A stretch of DNA of 64,000 nt from JBGTIS01 sp041745535 (GCA_041745535.1 JBGTIS010000261.1:56168-120167), one strand, 5' to 3'. Numbered from the stretch's first letter, positions 53,449 to 62,974 are shown. Translations and numbers: made by a program. The notes: generated from the sequence alone by a model not told the origin.

Positions 53449-54880
53449 GTTGATTAATCAGATTTTTAAAAAATTGATAGAGAATGCGTACGCCAGCACC
53501 TGTTCCGTTTTTTCCCTTATAATGACTGGGAGCAGATAAAAATGCCGATCCGGCAATATCCAGATGAATCCAGGGATAACCAGTAAAATGTTGCAGAAAA
53601 ATACCGGCTGTAATGGCACCGGCATCTCTGCCACCCACATTTTTTAAATCCGCGATTTCCGAATTCAGGTATTCTTTGTATTCATCCCACAAAGGAAATT
53701 CTACCAGTCTTTCATATACATCATTTCCTGCCGTTTTCAAAGCATTTTTAATGTCTTCAGCGGCAGTGCCCATCATTACCAGCCCTTCTTTACCAATCGC
53801 CATTACGGCAGCTCCGGTTAAGGTAGCCAGGTCAATTACCAGTTCTGGCTGGTATCTTTTGGCATAAGACAAGGCATCGGCCAGAATAAGTCTGCCTTCC
53901 GCATCGGTATTCAGCACTTCAACCGTAGTGCCATCGGCCATGGTAATTACATCGCCAGGTACCATGGCATTGCCTCCGGGGCGGTTATCGGTGGCAGGAA
54001 TCAGTCCGATTACATACACAGGCAAACGGTTGCCCGCTATGGCTGACAAAGCGCCGGTTACGGCAGCACCACCGCCCATATCGCTTTTCATGGTATCCAT
54101 GGAAGTAGTAGGCTTTAAGCTCAGTCCGCCGGTGTCGTACGTAACACCCTTGCCAACCAGCACATACGGGCGTTCATTGATCGCGTTTTCCGGCTTGTAT
54201 TCTAAAACGTTAAAAGTTGGCGGATCGATACTGCCTGCGTTCACGGCCAGCAGGCCCCCCATTTTCAGGGCCTTAATTTTATCTTTTTCCAGCACTTCTA
54301 CCCCAAACCCGGATTTTACACCGGTTTCTCGGATAACTTTGCTCAGGTGTTCGGCATTCAGACTGATAACCGGTTCATTCACCAGGTCGCGTGCCAGAAA
54401 GGTGCCTGCCACAATGTGCTCCAGTTCCTCTACATCCTTTGCGGTAATCTGGTTATGAAATATCCCGAGGTCTTGGAATACATACGGATTATCGTCAGGT
54501 TTTTTATACTTCAAAAACTGATATTGCGAAAGCAGAAAACCTTCACAAAATGCCAGAAACGGGTTGCTTTCTACCGAATTACCAGTGACTTGCAGATGCG
54601 TTACTTTCTCAGCCTTGATGAGGCTGGCCAGTTGGTAACCTTTTCGCCGGTAATCTTCCTGCCGCGCGAAACCCGACTTACCGGAAGGCGCGATAAAAAA
54701 GACATGGCGGCTGTATTTATTAATAGTAATAATTTCCTGGTTATGCTTTACCTTTTCGTTTACATACTGCCATTCTTCTTCGCTACTGCAATAACTACTC
54801 GCGTCATCTGACGAGTTTAATAAAACCACAAGCGCTTTATTGTCGACAAGGGTTGAAAGGGTATGTAGAGAAAATCGCAT
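53441..54880 (-). CDS. pepA: Leucyl aminopeptidase (M17 family)
   Basis: A 479-residue cytosolic metallo-aminopeptidase. The M17 signature NTDAEGRLILADAL (around 325-338) is present, with metal ligands in GKGVTYDTGGLSLKPTTSMDTMKSDMGGGAAV and the catalytic Arg in the signature. The C-terminal half is complete (PWIHLDIAGSAF). A promoter with TTTG and TAAATTTG lies upstream. It overlaps pdxA by 8 bases at its end. It could also have peptide-turnover or regulatory DNA-binding functions known for PepA. Confidence 0.93.
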   Translation of the reverse strand: MRFSLHTLSTLVDNKALVVLLNSSDDASSYCSSEEEWQYVNEKVKHNQEIITINKYSRHVFFIAPSGKSGFARQEDYRRKGYQLASLIKAEKVTHLQVTGNSVESNPFLAFCEGFLLSQYQFLKYKKPDDNPYVFQDLGIFHNQITAKDVEELEHIVAGTFLARDLVNEPVISLNAEHLSKVIRETGVKSGFGVEVLEKDKIKALKMGGLLAVNAGSIDPPTFNVLEYKPENAINERPYVLVGKGVTYDTGGLSLKPTTSMDTMKSDMGGGAAVTGALSAIAGNRLPVYVIGLIPATDNRPGGNAMVPGDVITMADGTTVEVLNTDAEGRLILADALSYAKRYQPELVIDLATLTGAAVMAIGKEGLVMMGTAAEDIKNALKTAGNDVYERLVEFPLWDEYKEYLNSEIADLKNVGGRDAGAITAGIFLQHFTGYPWIHLDIAGSAFLSAPSHYKGKNGTGAGVRILYQFFKNLINQHE

Positions 54881-54910
54881 ATTAATTAACTAATTTTATG
54901 ATATTTAAAT

Positions 54911-54945
54911 CAAATTTATGTTTTAAGGGAGTAATGTCCCACAAA
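54911..54945 (-). promoter_or_regulatory. Candidate pepA promoter
   Basis: Minus-strand reading gives TTTG (54942-54945), a 23-base spacer, then TAAATTTG (54911-54918), 31 bases before the pepA start codon. Confidence 0.5.
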
Positions 54946-55010
54946 AGATGAATTAAATGTTTCTTTCATTTTACTAAACAAAGTACCAGGGTCTATTTGT
55001 TTAACGGGTA

Positions 55011-55823
55011 ATGTATAATTCTTCGGGTAAAAAACCGGTAAAACCTAAAAAATTTCTGGGGCAGCACTTCCTTAAGGATAAGCTTATCGCCCATCAGATC
55101 GTAGCATCGCTCACTTTACATCAGGGATATGAAACTGTGCTGGAGATTGGCGCCGGCACGGGTGTGCTATCCGGTTTTCTGCTGGATAATCCGTCGTTTA
55201 CAACCTGGTTGCTGGATGTAGATACAGACTCTATCCGGTATCTGAAGGAAAATTACCCTACCCAACAGGAGCGGATTTTATACGCCGATTTTTTGAAGAT
55301 GGACCTGACCCCCTGGTTTAACGCGCGTGGATTCGCCATTATTGGCAACTTCCCTTATAATATTTCTTCTCAGATTTTTTTTAAAATCCTGGATGTGAAA
55401 GACCAGGTAAAGGAAATTGTGTGCATGTTACAAAAAGAGGTAGCGCAGCGGATTGCTTCTCCGCCAGGAAATAAAAACTATGGCATTCTGAGCGTGTTTT
55501 TACAGGCTTATTACGACATCGAATTTTTATTTACCGTGCCACCCGAAGTTTTTAATCCCCCGCCTAAAGTACATTCAGCCGTAATCAGGTTAAAGAGAAA
55601 CGCGGTGGATCGGTTACCCTGTAACGAAACTCTTTTCAGGAAAGTGGTAAAACAAGGGTTCCAAAACAGGCGCAAAACCTTGCGCAATGCCCTTAATCCT
55701 CTAAATTTGCCACTAGTCATCCGGCAGCAGGAACTTCTGGATCGCCGGGCCGAACAACTCACAGTAGCGGATTTTGTAGCTTTAACCAACCAAATAGATT
55801 ACCATGGAGGAACTGAGAGATAA
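55011..55823 (+). CDS. rsmA: 16S rRNA dimethyladenosine transferase
   Basis: A 270-residue methyltransferase that dimethylates two adjacent adenosines at the 3' end of 16S rRNA during ribosome assembly. It begins with KPKKFLGQHFLKDK, has motif I VLEIGAGTGVLSGF and the catalytic IIGNFPYNISSQI (N-F-P-Y in place of NLPY), then VPPEVFNPPPKVHSAVIRLKR. Its end overlaps mgtE by 20 bases, indicating co-transcription. Length is normal for RsmA/KsgA. Confidence 0.95.
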   Translation: MYNSSGKKPVKPKKFLGQHFLKDKLIAHQIVASLTLHQGYETVLEIGAGTGVLSGFLLDNPSFTTWLLDVDTDSIRYLKENYPTQQERILYADFLKMDLTPWFNARGFAIIGNFPYNISSQIFFKILDVKDQVKEIVCMLQKEVAQRIASPPGNKNYGILSVFLQAYYDIEFLFTVPPEVFNPPPKVHSAVIRLKRNAVDRLPCNETLFRKVVKQGFQNRRKTLRNALNPLNLPLVIRQQELLDRRAEQLTVADFVALTNQIDYHGGTER

Positions 55824-57192
55824 ACAGGCACAGGGAATGGAATTCGAGCTTTCTCAGGAATACCTGGACTGGGTGAAGGAGGCAATTGCCAACAAAAATG
55901 TAGAAGCGCTGAAGGAAAGTATGGAAGAAGCCAATCCGGCGGATATCCTCACGGTGCTGTATGAACTCAATACCGAAGAGTCGAAGTATATATTGTGGTT
56001 GCTGGACGAGCGAAAGGCTGCTGATATCATTATTGAAATTGAGGAAGAGGCGCAGGCGAAATTTCTGAAAACCTTTAAGCCTGAAGAAATAGCCGCGTTT
56101 ATCGAGTACCTGGATTCTGATGATGGCGCGGATATCCTGAACCGGTTGCCCATCCAGATGCGGGAAGAGGTAATCCATCACCTGACCGATGAGGAAACTT
56201 CCAGAAACGTAAAGGACCTGATCCGCTACGAAGAAGATCGTGCCGGGGGATTAATGGCCAAAGAACTGGTAAAAGCAAAAGCCAGTTGGAGTATTGTGCA
56301 GTGTATTGAGGAAATCAGAAGGCAGGCTGAAAAAGTTGATAAAATTTATTCCGTGTATGTGGTCGACGACCAGGACCGGCTGTTGGGCCGTGTTTCTTTG
56401 AAGAGAATTATCCTGGCCAGCGATACCACAAAAATTGGTAATATTTACGACGAAGGCGTGGTTTCTGTGCCTACTGACATGGAGGAGGAAGAAATAGCTG
56501 AACTCATGAAGCGGTATGACCTGGAAGCCGTACCAGTGGTAGATGTAAGTGGCAGACTGGTGGGCCGCATTACCATTGATGATATTGTGGATGTGATTAC
56601 AGAAAATGCTGAAGAAGAACGGCAGCTCATGGCGGGTATCTCCAAAGACATAGAGGAGCGGGGCGGCAGCATCTGGAGTTTGTCGCGTTCCCGATTGCCC
56701 TGGCTGATGATTGGTATGGCTGGGGGTATGCTGGGCGCTCATTTTATCGGATTTTTTGAAAAAGATATCGCGTTGTTACCCGCCATGGCTTTTTTTATTC
56801 CCCTGATTACCGCCACCGGGGGGAATGTAGGCATTCAGACTTCTTCCATTGTCGTGCAAAGCCTGGCCAATCCTTCCGTTTTTGAAGATAGCATACTGAA
56901 AAGATTGCTGAAAGTGCTTTTGGTTGCCTTAATTAACGGGCTGGCCCTTTCGCTGCTGGTGTTTAGCATTAATTTATTGATTGGAGAAAGTGTAAAACTG
57001 GCTGTGGTAGTGTCGGTAGCTTTATTCAGCGTGGTATTGCTGGCCTCCTTTATGGGAACCATTACGCCCCTTATTCTGGATAAGTTTGGTGTAAACCCCG
57101 CGGTAGCTGCCGGCCCTTTTATTACCACAGCCAATGACCTGTTGGGCCTGGCCGTTTACTTTGGTGTGGCCCATGCTTTATTTGGATTTTGA
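55804..57192 (+). CDS. mgtE: Magnesium transporter
   Basis: A 462-residue Mg2+ channel. The N-terminal MgtE domain (helical) runs to about 135, followed by two CBS domains (AKASWSIVQCIEEIRRQ... and DEGVVSVPTDMEEEEIAELMKRYDLEAVPVVD), a plug helix and five membrane helices including PLITATGGNVGIQTSSIVVQSLA and FMGTITPLILDKFGVNPAVAAGPF. This is the standard MgtE layout. Overlaps rsmA by 20 bases. Regulation by Mg2+ through the cytosolic domains is known for the family. Confidence 0.94.
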   Translation: MEELRDKQAQGMEFELSQEYLDWVKEAIANKNVEALKESMEEANPADILTVLYELNTEESKYILWLLDERKAADIIIEIEEEAQAKFLKTFKPEEIAAFIEYLDSDDGADILNRLPIQMREEVIHHLTDEETSRNVKDLIRYEEDRAGGLMAKELVKAKASWSIVQCIEEIRRQAEKVDKIYSVYVVDDQDRLLGRVSLKRIILASDTTKIGNIYDEGVVSVPTDMEEEEIAELMKRYDLEAVPVVDVSGRLVGRITIDDIVDVITENAEEERQLMAGISKDIEERGGSIWSLSRSRLPWLMIGMAGGMLGAHFIGFFEKDIALLPAMAFFIPLITATGGNVGIQTSSIVVQSLANPSVFEDSILKRLLKVLLVALINGLALSLLVFSINLLIGESVKLAVVVSVALFSVVLLASFMGTITPLILDKFGVNPAVAAGPFITTANDLLGLAVYFGVAHALFGF

Positions 57193-57232
57193 ACATAACA
57201 ATAATTTTAAACCTGGTTTGAAAACCCCTACA

Positions 57233-58171
57233 ATGAAATTTAATTGCCTTATCGCAGATAAAACGCACGAAAGCATCCTGCCTTTATTAGCAAGTATTGG
57301 AATAAAAGGAGTATACCGTCCGGAAATAAAGCGCCCGGAAATATTACAACTTATCCCGGAATACGAAGGATTGATCATCCGAAGTAAAACCAAAGTAGAT
57401 CAGGAACTGATTCAGCAGGCGAAAAAATTAAAGTTTGTAGGCAGGGCCGGTGCCGGCATTGACCAACTTGATGTGCAGGCGCTGGAAGCCAGGGGTATTC
57501 ACATTGTTAACGCGCCGGAAGGCAACCGCGATGCCGTGGGCGAACACGCCGTAGGCATGCTGCTCTGTTTGTTTAATAAAATTCACATCGCCGACGCGCA
57601 GGTCAGGCAGAAGATCTGGGACCGGGAAGGCAATCGAGGCGAGGAACTCGCTGGAAAAACCGTGGGCATAATCGGGTATGGGAATATGGGGCGGGCATTT
57701 GCCAAAAGGCTGAAAGGTTTTGAGGTAACGGTACTGGCTTACGACAAATACAAAGATGATTACACCGATGAATATGCCAGTCAGGCTACCATGGCTGAAC
57801 TATTCGCCCGGGCCGATATTTTAAGTTTGCATGTGCCATTGACCGATGAAACCCGCTTTATGGTAGATGTAAGTTACATGCAAAGTTTTAAAAAAAACAT
57901 TTTTCTCCTGAATACGGCTCGTGGGGAGTTAATCAGAATGGAAACGCTGGTGGATTTACTTTCCAGCGGGAAGTTGAGAGGGGTGGCTACCGACGTCCTG
58001 GAAAATGAAAAGTTAAATGCCTATTCATCCACTGAAACCGCACAGCTTGAAAAATTAATCCAATCAGATCGCATAATTTTCACACCACATGTGGCAGGGT
58101 GGAGCTTCCAGTCGTACGAAAAAATCAACCGGGTTCTGGTAGAAAAGATCAAATCTTTAAACTTAACTTAG
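57233..58171 (+). CDS. D-2-hydroxyacid dehydrogenase (phosphoglycerate dehydrogenase-like)
   Basis: A 312-residue NAD-dependent dehydrogenase. The nucleotide motif is GKTVGIIGYGNMGRAFAKRL; catalytic Arg is in LNTARGELIR, Glu in DVLENEKLN and His in TPHVAGWS. The N-terminal half matches SerA/PGDH (RAGAGIDQLDVQALEARGIHIVNAPEGNRDAVGEHA), but the C-terminal ACT regulatory domain of many SerA proteins is missing. The start is at 57233; a frame open from 57134 is inside mgtE. It follows mgtE by 40 bases. Confidence 0.87.
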   Translation: MKFNCLIADKTHESILPLLASIGIKGVYRPEIKRPEILQLIPEYEGLIIRSKTKVDQELIQQAKKLKFVGRAGAGIDQLDVQALEARGIHIVNAPEGNRDAVGEHAVGMLLCLFNKIHIADAQVRQKIWDREGNRGEELAGKTVGIIGYGNMGRAFAKRLKGFEVTVLAYDKYKDDYTDEYASQATMAELFARADILSLHVPLTDETRFMVDVSYMQSFKKNIFLLNTARGELIRMETLVDLLSSGKLRGVATDVLENEKLNAYSSTETAQLEKLIQSDRIIFTPHVAGWSFQSYEKINRVLVEKIKSLNLT

Positions 58172-58258
58172 TTCCTGACAATGTTATTTTTCCAGCTTAT
58201 AATACACCTTTATTCATTGGAAACGAAAGTATCTTGCATTTGGTAAATTACGCTGAAT

Positions 58259-59089
58259 GTGAGATATAAAAGACTACTAGAGATTATCAAAGCTATTCCT
58301 GAAAAACCAATCCTAACCGCTTTTCTGGTGTTGGTGGGGTTGGCTATCATTATATTATCTCTTAGTTTTAAGTATTACACTGAAGATTACTACAACTTTG
58401 TAGGGCAGGTATTGGCCGAAGCACATGGAATGCTTTTCGATATTGCCGTTATCGGTATTCTGATTTACTGGCTGAATGAGAATGGGGAAAAGCGGCTGCG
58501 GATCAATATGTACAAAGATGAGATTGACGATTTCCGGTTGTGGGAATCAGAAGAAGCGGCTTTTCGTACAGTGGGTAATATCAAACGATTGAACCGGCAT
58601 AATATTACCAGCATAAATCTGGTGAACTGCTACCTGGCAAAAACCAACCTGAGCTATGTAAATCTTTCTCAATCTAATCTGAATTCGGCTAACATTACCC
58701 ATTCTAATCTGGTGCAATGCAACCTGGAAAATGCCAGGATGAACCGTACTTCCTTTGAAAACTCAAATCTGAACCAGGCTTATATGCAAAAAGCCTATGC
58801 CAGTGGTACCAGCTTCAAAGATGCTTATATGATTAAGGTGAATCTGGAAAACGCGTTTCTGATCAAAGCTAACTTCGAAAATGCTTTTTTAATGGAAGCC
58901 AACCTGAATGGCGCTAACCTTACCGGCGCCAACTTTGAAAACGCCAATTTATACAAAGCTGATTTCCGCAATGCGGTGGGGTTGGTGGCAGAACAACTGG
59001 CCAATGTGAAAACCCTCCACATGGCCCAGTTCGACGATGCCATTATGGCAGAAATCAAGCAAAAATATGAATCCCTTCTAATACCATAA
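58259..59089 (+). CDS. Membrane pentapeptide-repeat protein
   Basis: A 276-residue protein. Two N-terminal hydrophobic helices (ILTAFLVLVGLAIIILSLS and GMLFDIAVIGILIYWL) are followed by a charged linker, and residues 118-250 form a pentapeptide-repeat beta helix (A(D/N)LxX pattern, e.g. ANLNGANLTGANFENANLYKADF). Function unknown; such proteins may protect targets or act as scaffolds. The start is GTG at 58259. It lies alone 87 bases after the dehydrogenase gene. Confidence 0.8.
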   Translation: MRYKRLLEIIKAIPEKPILTAFLVLVGLAIIILSLSFKYYTEDYYNFVGQVLAEAHGMLFDIAVIGILIYWLNENGEKRLRINMYKDEIDDFRLWESEEAAFRTVGNIKRLNRHNITSINLVNCYLAKTNLSYVNLSQSNLNSANITHSNLVQCNLENARMNRTSFENSNLNQAYMQKAYASGTSFKDAYMIKVNLENAFLIKANFENAFLMEANLNGANLTGANFENANLYKADFRNAVGLVAEQLANVKTLHMAQFDDAIMAEIKQKYESLLIP

Positions 59090-59097
59090 AATCCTGA

Positions 59098-60405
59098 TTA
59101 TTTTTTTCTGAATATCAGGGTAACAGGCACACCCTCAAAGTCAAAATGCTTCCTTATTTTATTTTCCAGAAAGCGCTTATAAGGCACCTTGATGTACTGA
59201 GGAAGGTTGCAGAAAAACGCGAAAGTTGGCGTGTAAATCGGCAGTTGGGTGATGTATTTAATTTTAATGTACTTGCCTTTAACAGCCGGCGGCGGATAAT
59301 GCTCAATTTCCGGTAAAAGCTTATCGTTCAGGGCTGAAGTGCTTACTTTTTGTCTGCGGCTTTCATGAATTTTAACCGCGGTTTCAATGGCCTGAAACAC
59401 CCGTTGCTTGGTAATCATGGAGGTAAACAGTACAGGCACAAAATCAGAAGGGGCCAATCGTTCGTAAATGTCCTTTTTAAAAGCTTCCGATGTTTTGCTG
59501 TCTTTTTCAATCAGGTCCCACTTATTGGCCATTATCAGGATTCCTTTTTTATAACGGATCGCCAGGCTAATCAGGTTTACATCCTGAGCTTCAATACCCC
59601 GGGTAGCATCCAGCATCACAATACACACATCAGCATCCTGTAAAGCCTGTAAACTGCGTAACACAGAATAGAATTCAATGTTATCGGTGACTTTGGATTT
59701 TTTACGTACTCCGGCGGTATCCACCAGAATAAAATCTTTATCAAATAAGTTGTACCGGGTGTTAATGGCGTCGCGGGTAGTGCCGGCAATATCGGTTACA
59801 ATGCTGCGTTCCTGCCTGAGGAGGATATTCACGAACGAGGACTTGCCCACATTAGGCCGGCCTACGATGGCGATTCTGGGCACACCTTCTTCCGGATTTT
59901 CCTGGTCATCCGTCTGAAACTCTTTGACCACCGCATCTAACAACTCACCGGTTTGTGAACCATTGGCGGAACATACGGGATAGAGCTCACCCAGGCCCAG
60001 CTTATAAAATTCGCTGGCCATGTACATTCTTTCCGCATTGTCGGCTTTGTTGGCCACAATAAATACTGGTTTGGAAACACGGCGGATGATTTGGGCAAAA
60101 CTTTCATCCAGGTCGGTAATGCCGGTTTCACAGTCTACCATAAACAGGATAACCGAAGCTTCTTCAATGGCCAGCAACACCTGGTTTCGGATCGATTCTT
60201 CAAAAATATCTTCTGAGCCGGCCACATAGCCGCCCGTATCTACTACGGTAAAGTGTTTCCCCGACCATTCAGCATAGCCATAATGGCGGTCGCGGGTAAC
60301 GCCGCTCACATCATCCATAATCGCCTGCCTCTGTTCTACCAACCGGTTGAATAAGGTAGATTTTCCTACATTAGGCCTTCCCACTATTGCTACAATGTTT
60401 GCCAT
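59098..60405 (-). CDS. der: Ribosome biogenesis GTPase Der
   Basis: A 435-residue double-GTPase that acts in 50S ribosomal subunit assembly. The first G domain begins VAIVGRPNVGKSTLFNRL and the second RIAIVGRPNVGKSSFVNIL, with NKXD motifs (NKADN, NKWDL) in each, and a C-terminal KH-like domain (YIKIKYITQLPIYTPTFAFFCN). All parts and length are standard. It sits 40 bases after era in the same direction. Confidence 0.96.
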   Translation of the reverse strand: MANIVAIVGRPNVGKSTLFNRLVEQRQAIMDDVSGVTRDRHYGYAEWSGKHFTVVDTGGYVAGSEDIFEESIRNQVLLAIEEASVILFMVDCETGITDLDESFAQIIRRVSKPVFIVANKADNAERMYMASEFYKLGLGELYPVCSANGSQTGELLDAVVKEFQTDDQENPEEGVPRIAIVGRPNVGKSSFVNILLRQERSIVTDIAGTTRDAINTRYNLFDKDFILVDTAGVRKKSKVTDNIEFYSVLRSLQALQDADVCIVMLDATRGIEAQDVNLISLAIRYKKGILIMANKWDLIEKDSKTSEAFKKDIYERLAPSDFVPVLFTSMITKQRVFQAIETAVKIHESRRQKVSTSALNDKLLPEIEHYPPPAVKGKYIKIKYITQLPIYTPTFAFFCNLPQYIKVPYKRFLENKIRKHFDFEGVPVTLIFRKK

Positions 60406-60444
60406 TACTTACCAGATAAAATTTAATTGTTTGCTTGTAATAAT

Positions 60445-61329
60445 TTAATAACCAAAACGGTTGAGTTGTGTTCTTTTTTTGCGCCAGTCGAGAGCCACTT
60501 TTACAAATTGTTCCAGAAACACCTGTTTGCCAAAAAACGCTTCCAGATCTGCCCTGGCCTGTATCCCCACCTTCTTCAGGGCGCTTCCCCCTTTGCCAAT
60601 CAGGATGCCTGTCTGGGGGTGGCGTTCCACATATATTTCACAACGCACCCGAATCAGTTTTTCCTCTTCCACAAAATCGGTGATCACAACCTCACTACTG
60701 TACGGAATTTCCTGTTTATAGTTCAGAAAAATCTTTTCCCTGATAATTTCTGAAGCGAAGAACTTTTCAGGCCGGTCGGTAATATCTTCTTTCGGATAAA
60801 AAGGCGGATGTTCCGGAATAAAACGCATGATAGTTTCAAAAAGCACATTGATGTTCAACTCTTCCAGGGCGGAAACCATAATATATTGGTCAGCCTTAAC
60901 AATTTCCTTCCAGTACGCCATTTTATCGGTTGCCTGCGAGCCTTTTGCCAGGTCTGTTTTATTCATTACCAGAATTACCGGTACGGATGAACGATTGAGT
61001 TTTTCAATAAAATCATCCTCTTCATATTTCTCTGCCAGGTCGGTTACAAACAGAATGACATCGGCATCTTCCAGCGCAGCCTGTACATAACCCATCATAG
61101 AAGCGTGCAAATCGTATTTGGGTTTGATAATGCCCGGGGTATCGGAATAAACAAGCTGGAAGTGCTCACCACTCAGGATACCAAAAATGCGGTGCCGGGT
61201 TGTTTGCGCTTTTGAGGTAATAATAGAAAGCTTTTGCCCAACCAGGGCATTCATCAGGGTAGATTTCCCCACGTTGGGTTTACCGACAATGCTAATAAAT
61301 CCGGCTTTATGTGTTGGGGCAGTTTGCAT
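60445..61329 (-). CDS. era: GTPase Era
   Basis: A 294-residue GTPase that checks 16S rRNA maturation and 30S assembly. G1 is SIVGKPNVGKSTLMNALVGQKLS, the switch and G3 regions include TDTPGIIKP (DTPG) and the NKTD motif is MNKTDLAK. The C-terminal KH domain includes GILIGKGGSALKKVG and LDWRKKRTQLNRFGY. The ATG at 61329 is chosen over a TTG at 61347, because a promoter -7 element occupies 61345-61352. It lies in the same direction as der. Confidence 0.95.
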   Translation of the reverse strand: MQTAPTHKAGFISIVGKPNVGKSTLMNALVGQKLSIITSKAQTTRHRIFGILSGEHFQLVYSDTPGIIKPKYDLHASMMGYVQAALEDADVILFVTDLAEKYEEDDFIEKLNRSSVPVILVMNKTDLAKGSQATDKMAYWKEIVKADQYIMVSALEELNINVLFETIMRFIPEHPPFYPKEDITDRPEKFFASEIIREKIFLNYKQEIPYSSEVVITDFVEEEKLIRVRCEIYVERHPQTGILIGKGGSALKKVGIQARADLEAFFGKQVFLEQFVKVALDWRKKRTQLNRFGY

Positions 61330-61344
61330 AATGAATAATTTCCG

Positions 61345-61377
61345 CAAAGGTACTTTAAATTTTATAATATGTACAAG
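61345..61377 (-). promoter_or_regulatory. Promoter of the era-der pair
   Basis: Minus-strand reading gives CTTG (61374-61377), a 21-base spacer, then TACCTTTG (61345-61352), an exact TAnnTTTG match, 15 bases before the era ATG. The -7 element overlaps the alternative TTG start, which supports the ATG. Confidence 0.55.
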
Positions 61378-61537
61378 CAGGTACTAACGGAGATCCTGGC
61401 AGTTTACACTATGGGTACTGGAAAGCGAATTTCTTCTTACGATCAGAAAGGCCACAATGGTGGTGTCTGCTGGAATAATTTATTTGGGCGAACAACCCGT
61501 CCGCCATTTCTTTTTAGCGGAATAAATGTTAAATTAT

Positions 61538-61545
61538 TACCTTTG
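61538..61545 (+). promoter_or_regulatory. TACCTTTG -7 element upstream of the lipoprotein gene
   Basis: Exact TAnnTTTG match 22 bases before the ATG at 61568. Confidence 0.42.
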
Positions 61546-61567
61546 TTATACCACCTTCAGTAAAACT

Positions 61568-62368
61568 ATGAAAAGCAGCATTTTTTTGATCTCAATGTTG
61601 TGTTGTGGGGCATGTTCCTCCTTCCTGGTGCCACTCACCTACAACTTCCAAAACGACAACAATACCTCTTTACTCAGTGAATACGACAGCGTAACCGTGA
61701 TAGCCCAGAATATTGAAATGAAAGGAGGCTACCTGGTTTTTGATGTGGAAGTCAACAACCGGTCTGACCAACCCATCGAAGTAATTCCCGAACACATGTG
61801 TTATTATGCCTCTCCGGCTGAATTCCGTACGGTAGACAGTACAGAAGACGTATATGCGGCTACGCTGTATTATCAGAACGAATTCAATTACAAAGAAAAC
61901 GCGATGCGGCCCAAAGAGGTAGCCGCCTTTTTTAAAGACCGGTTTAATGCCAAACAAGGTGTGGGTATTGCTTTATTGCTGGTAGGTGCCGGACTGGTGA
62001 TTCATGATGTGGCGAAAGATGTGGAGGATGCCGGTAAAACCGAATGGACAGCAGCAGACGCGAAAAAAGCATACAAAAGAGATGTGTTAACCGCCTCGAG
62101 CCTGACCGCTATTGATGTGGCCAATGAAAGTCTGGCCGCTGCCGCTTACAAAGATGATATGGAGTCGCGATTTCTACCCGATGAGCTGTTTCCGCAAACT
62201 ACCCTGGCCCCGGGGAATTCTTTCAGAGGAAAGGTTTTTTTCCGAAAAAAAGAGAACAAACCCTATTACCGCCTGGTAATACCCATTGGCAATACCGATT
62301 ACTTTTTCGATTTCAGAAAACCCATCTCAGAAGAAAAGTTAATATTAAAAGGGTTGCGAAGAAATTAA
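61568..62368 (+). CDS. Putative lipoprotein, unknown function
   Basis: A 266-residue protein starting with a signal peptide and cysteine-rich lipobox (ISMLCCGACSSF; Cys16 the likely lipid site). The mature part starts with a beta-rich domain (YDSVTVIAQNIEMKGGYLVFDVEVNNRSDQP), then a hydrophobic segment (VGIALLLVGAGLVIHDV) and a final beta-rich part (FRGKVFFRKKENKPYYRLVIPIGNTDYFFDF). I recognise no family. The start at 61568 is preferred over 61526, which lacks a signal peptide. Confidence 0.65.
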   Translation: MKSSIFLISMLCCGACSSFLVPLTYNFQNDNNTSLLSEYDSVTVIAQNIEMKGGYLVFDVEVNNRSDQPIEVIPEHMCYYASPAEFRTVDSTEDVYAATLYYQNEFNYKENAMRPKEVAAFFKDRFNAKQGVGIALLLVGAGLVIHDVAKDVEDAGKTEWTAADAKKAYKRDVLTASSLTAIDVANESLAAAAYKDDMESRFLPDELFPQTTLAPGNSFRGKVFFRKKENKPYYRLVIPIGNTDYFFDFRKPISEEKLILKGLRRN

Positions 62369-62470
62369 TGTGGAAGATTGAAGTTCGAAGACCGAAGCCT
62401 GGAGTCCGAAGAGGAAAGACCAACTCCCGACTCCCCCTTCCCACTTTTTTTTAATTATACTTCAGATATA

Positions 62471-62502
62471 CTTGATAAATTAAAATCAAGCCCATAGTTT
62501 TG
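62471..62502 (+). promoter_or_regulatory. Promoter of the initiator tRNA
   Basis: CTTG at 62471-62474, a 20-base spacer, then TAGTTTTG (exact TAnnTTTG) at 62495-62502, 13 bases before the tRNA's 5' end. Confidence 0.6.
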
Positions 62503-62515
62503 CGGAACAATAAAT

Positions 62516-62588
<73 letters not shown>

Positions 62589-62593
62589 CTACC

Positions 62594-62637
62594 AAACCTC
62601 ATAAGTTGTTGATATCCAGCAATTTGTGAGGTTTTTT
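62594..62637 (+). terminator. Hairpin terminator after tRNA
   Basis: AAACCTCATAA pairs with TTTGTGAGGTTT-type sequence (AACCTCA with TGAGGTT), followed by six T residues at 62632-62637. Confidence 0.68.
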
Positions 62638-62643
62638 CATTTC

Positions 62644-62665
62644 TAGGGGACACCATAGGGGACAC
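62644..62665 (+). repeat. Tandem repeat TAGGGGACAC, candidate attachment-arm sites
   Basis: TAGGGGACAC at 62644-62653 and again at 62656-62665, two bases apart. GGGGACAC-type direct repeats next to tRNA 3' ends resemble arm sites bound by tyrosine integrases; this is inference, no integrase is visible. Confidence 0.5.
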
Positions 62666-62974
62666 TTATCTTAGATTTCCTAAAATTGGACTATTTTTTT
62701 ATCAAAGACCTTCAAGTCACAAACTCCTATATTATTGCTCCCTTTTTTACCAAAAGTTTTTAATGGAACATTCTTAGAACAGGAATATTTACTTACATTC
62801 TATAAGTTAAACTGGTTTTAACTTATGTAAAAAACTTGACGTATTTATTGATAATCTTTTAAAATTAATGCTAATTTACTTTTCTAAAAATTTTATGGCA
62901 TTAAGTTGAATCAATAATAAGGGCCTGAATAATTAAATGAATATTTTTTAAGGACATTAAAAATTTATGCAAAT

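Larger units (their letters stand above)
62589..62974. other. 386-base AT-rich stretch after the tRNA, likely integration boundary
   Basis: No gene is seen. It contains a hairpin, a tandem repeat and then rapidly rising AT content. Composition changes from the chromosomal average to strongly AT-rich within 150 bases of the tRNA, which fits the inner edge of an integrated element. Confidence 0.5.

Noticed and set aside
61369..61563. A 64-codon plus-strand frame between era and the lipoprotein
   Set aside because: No recognisable features, and it overlaps the promoter and upstream region of the lipoprotein gene.
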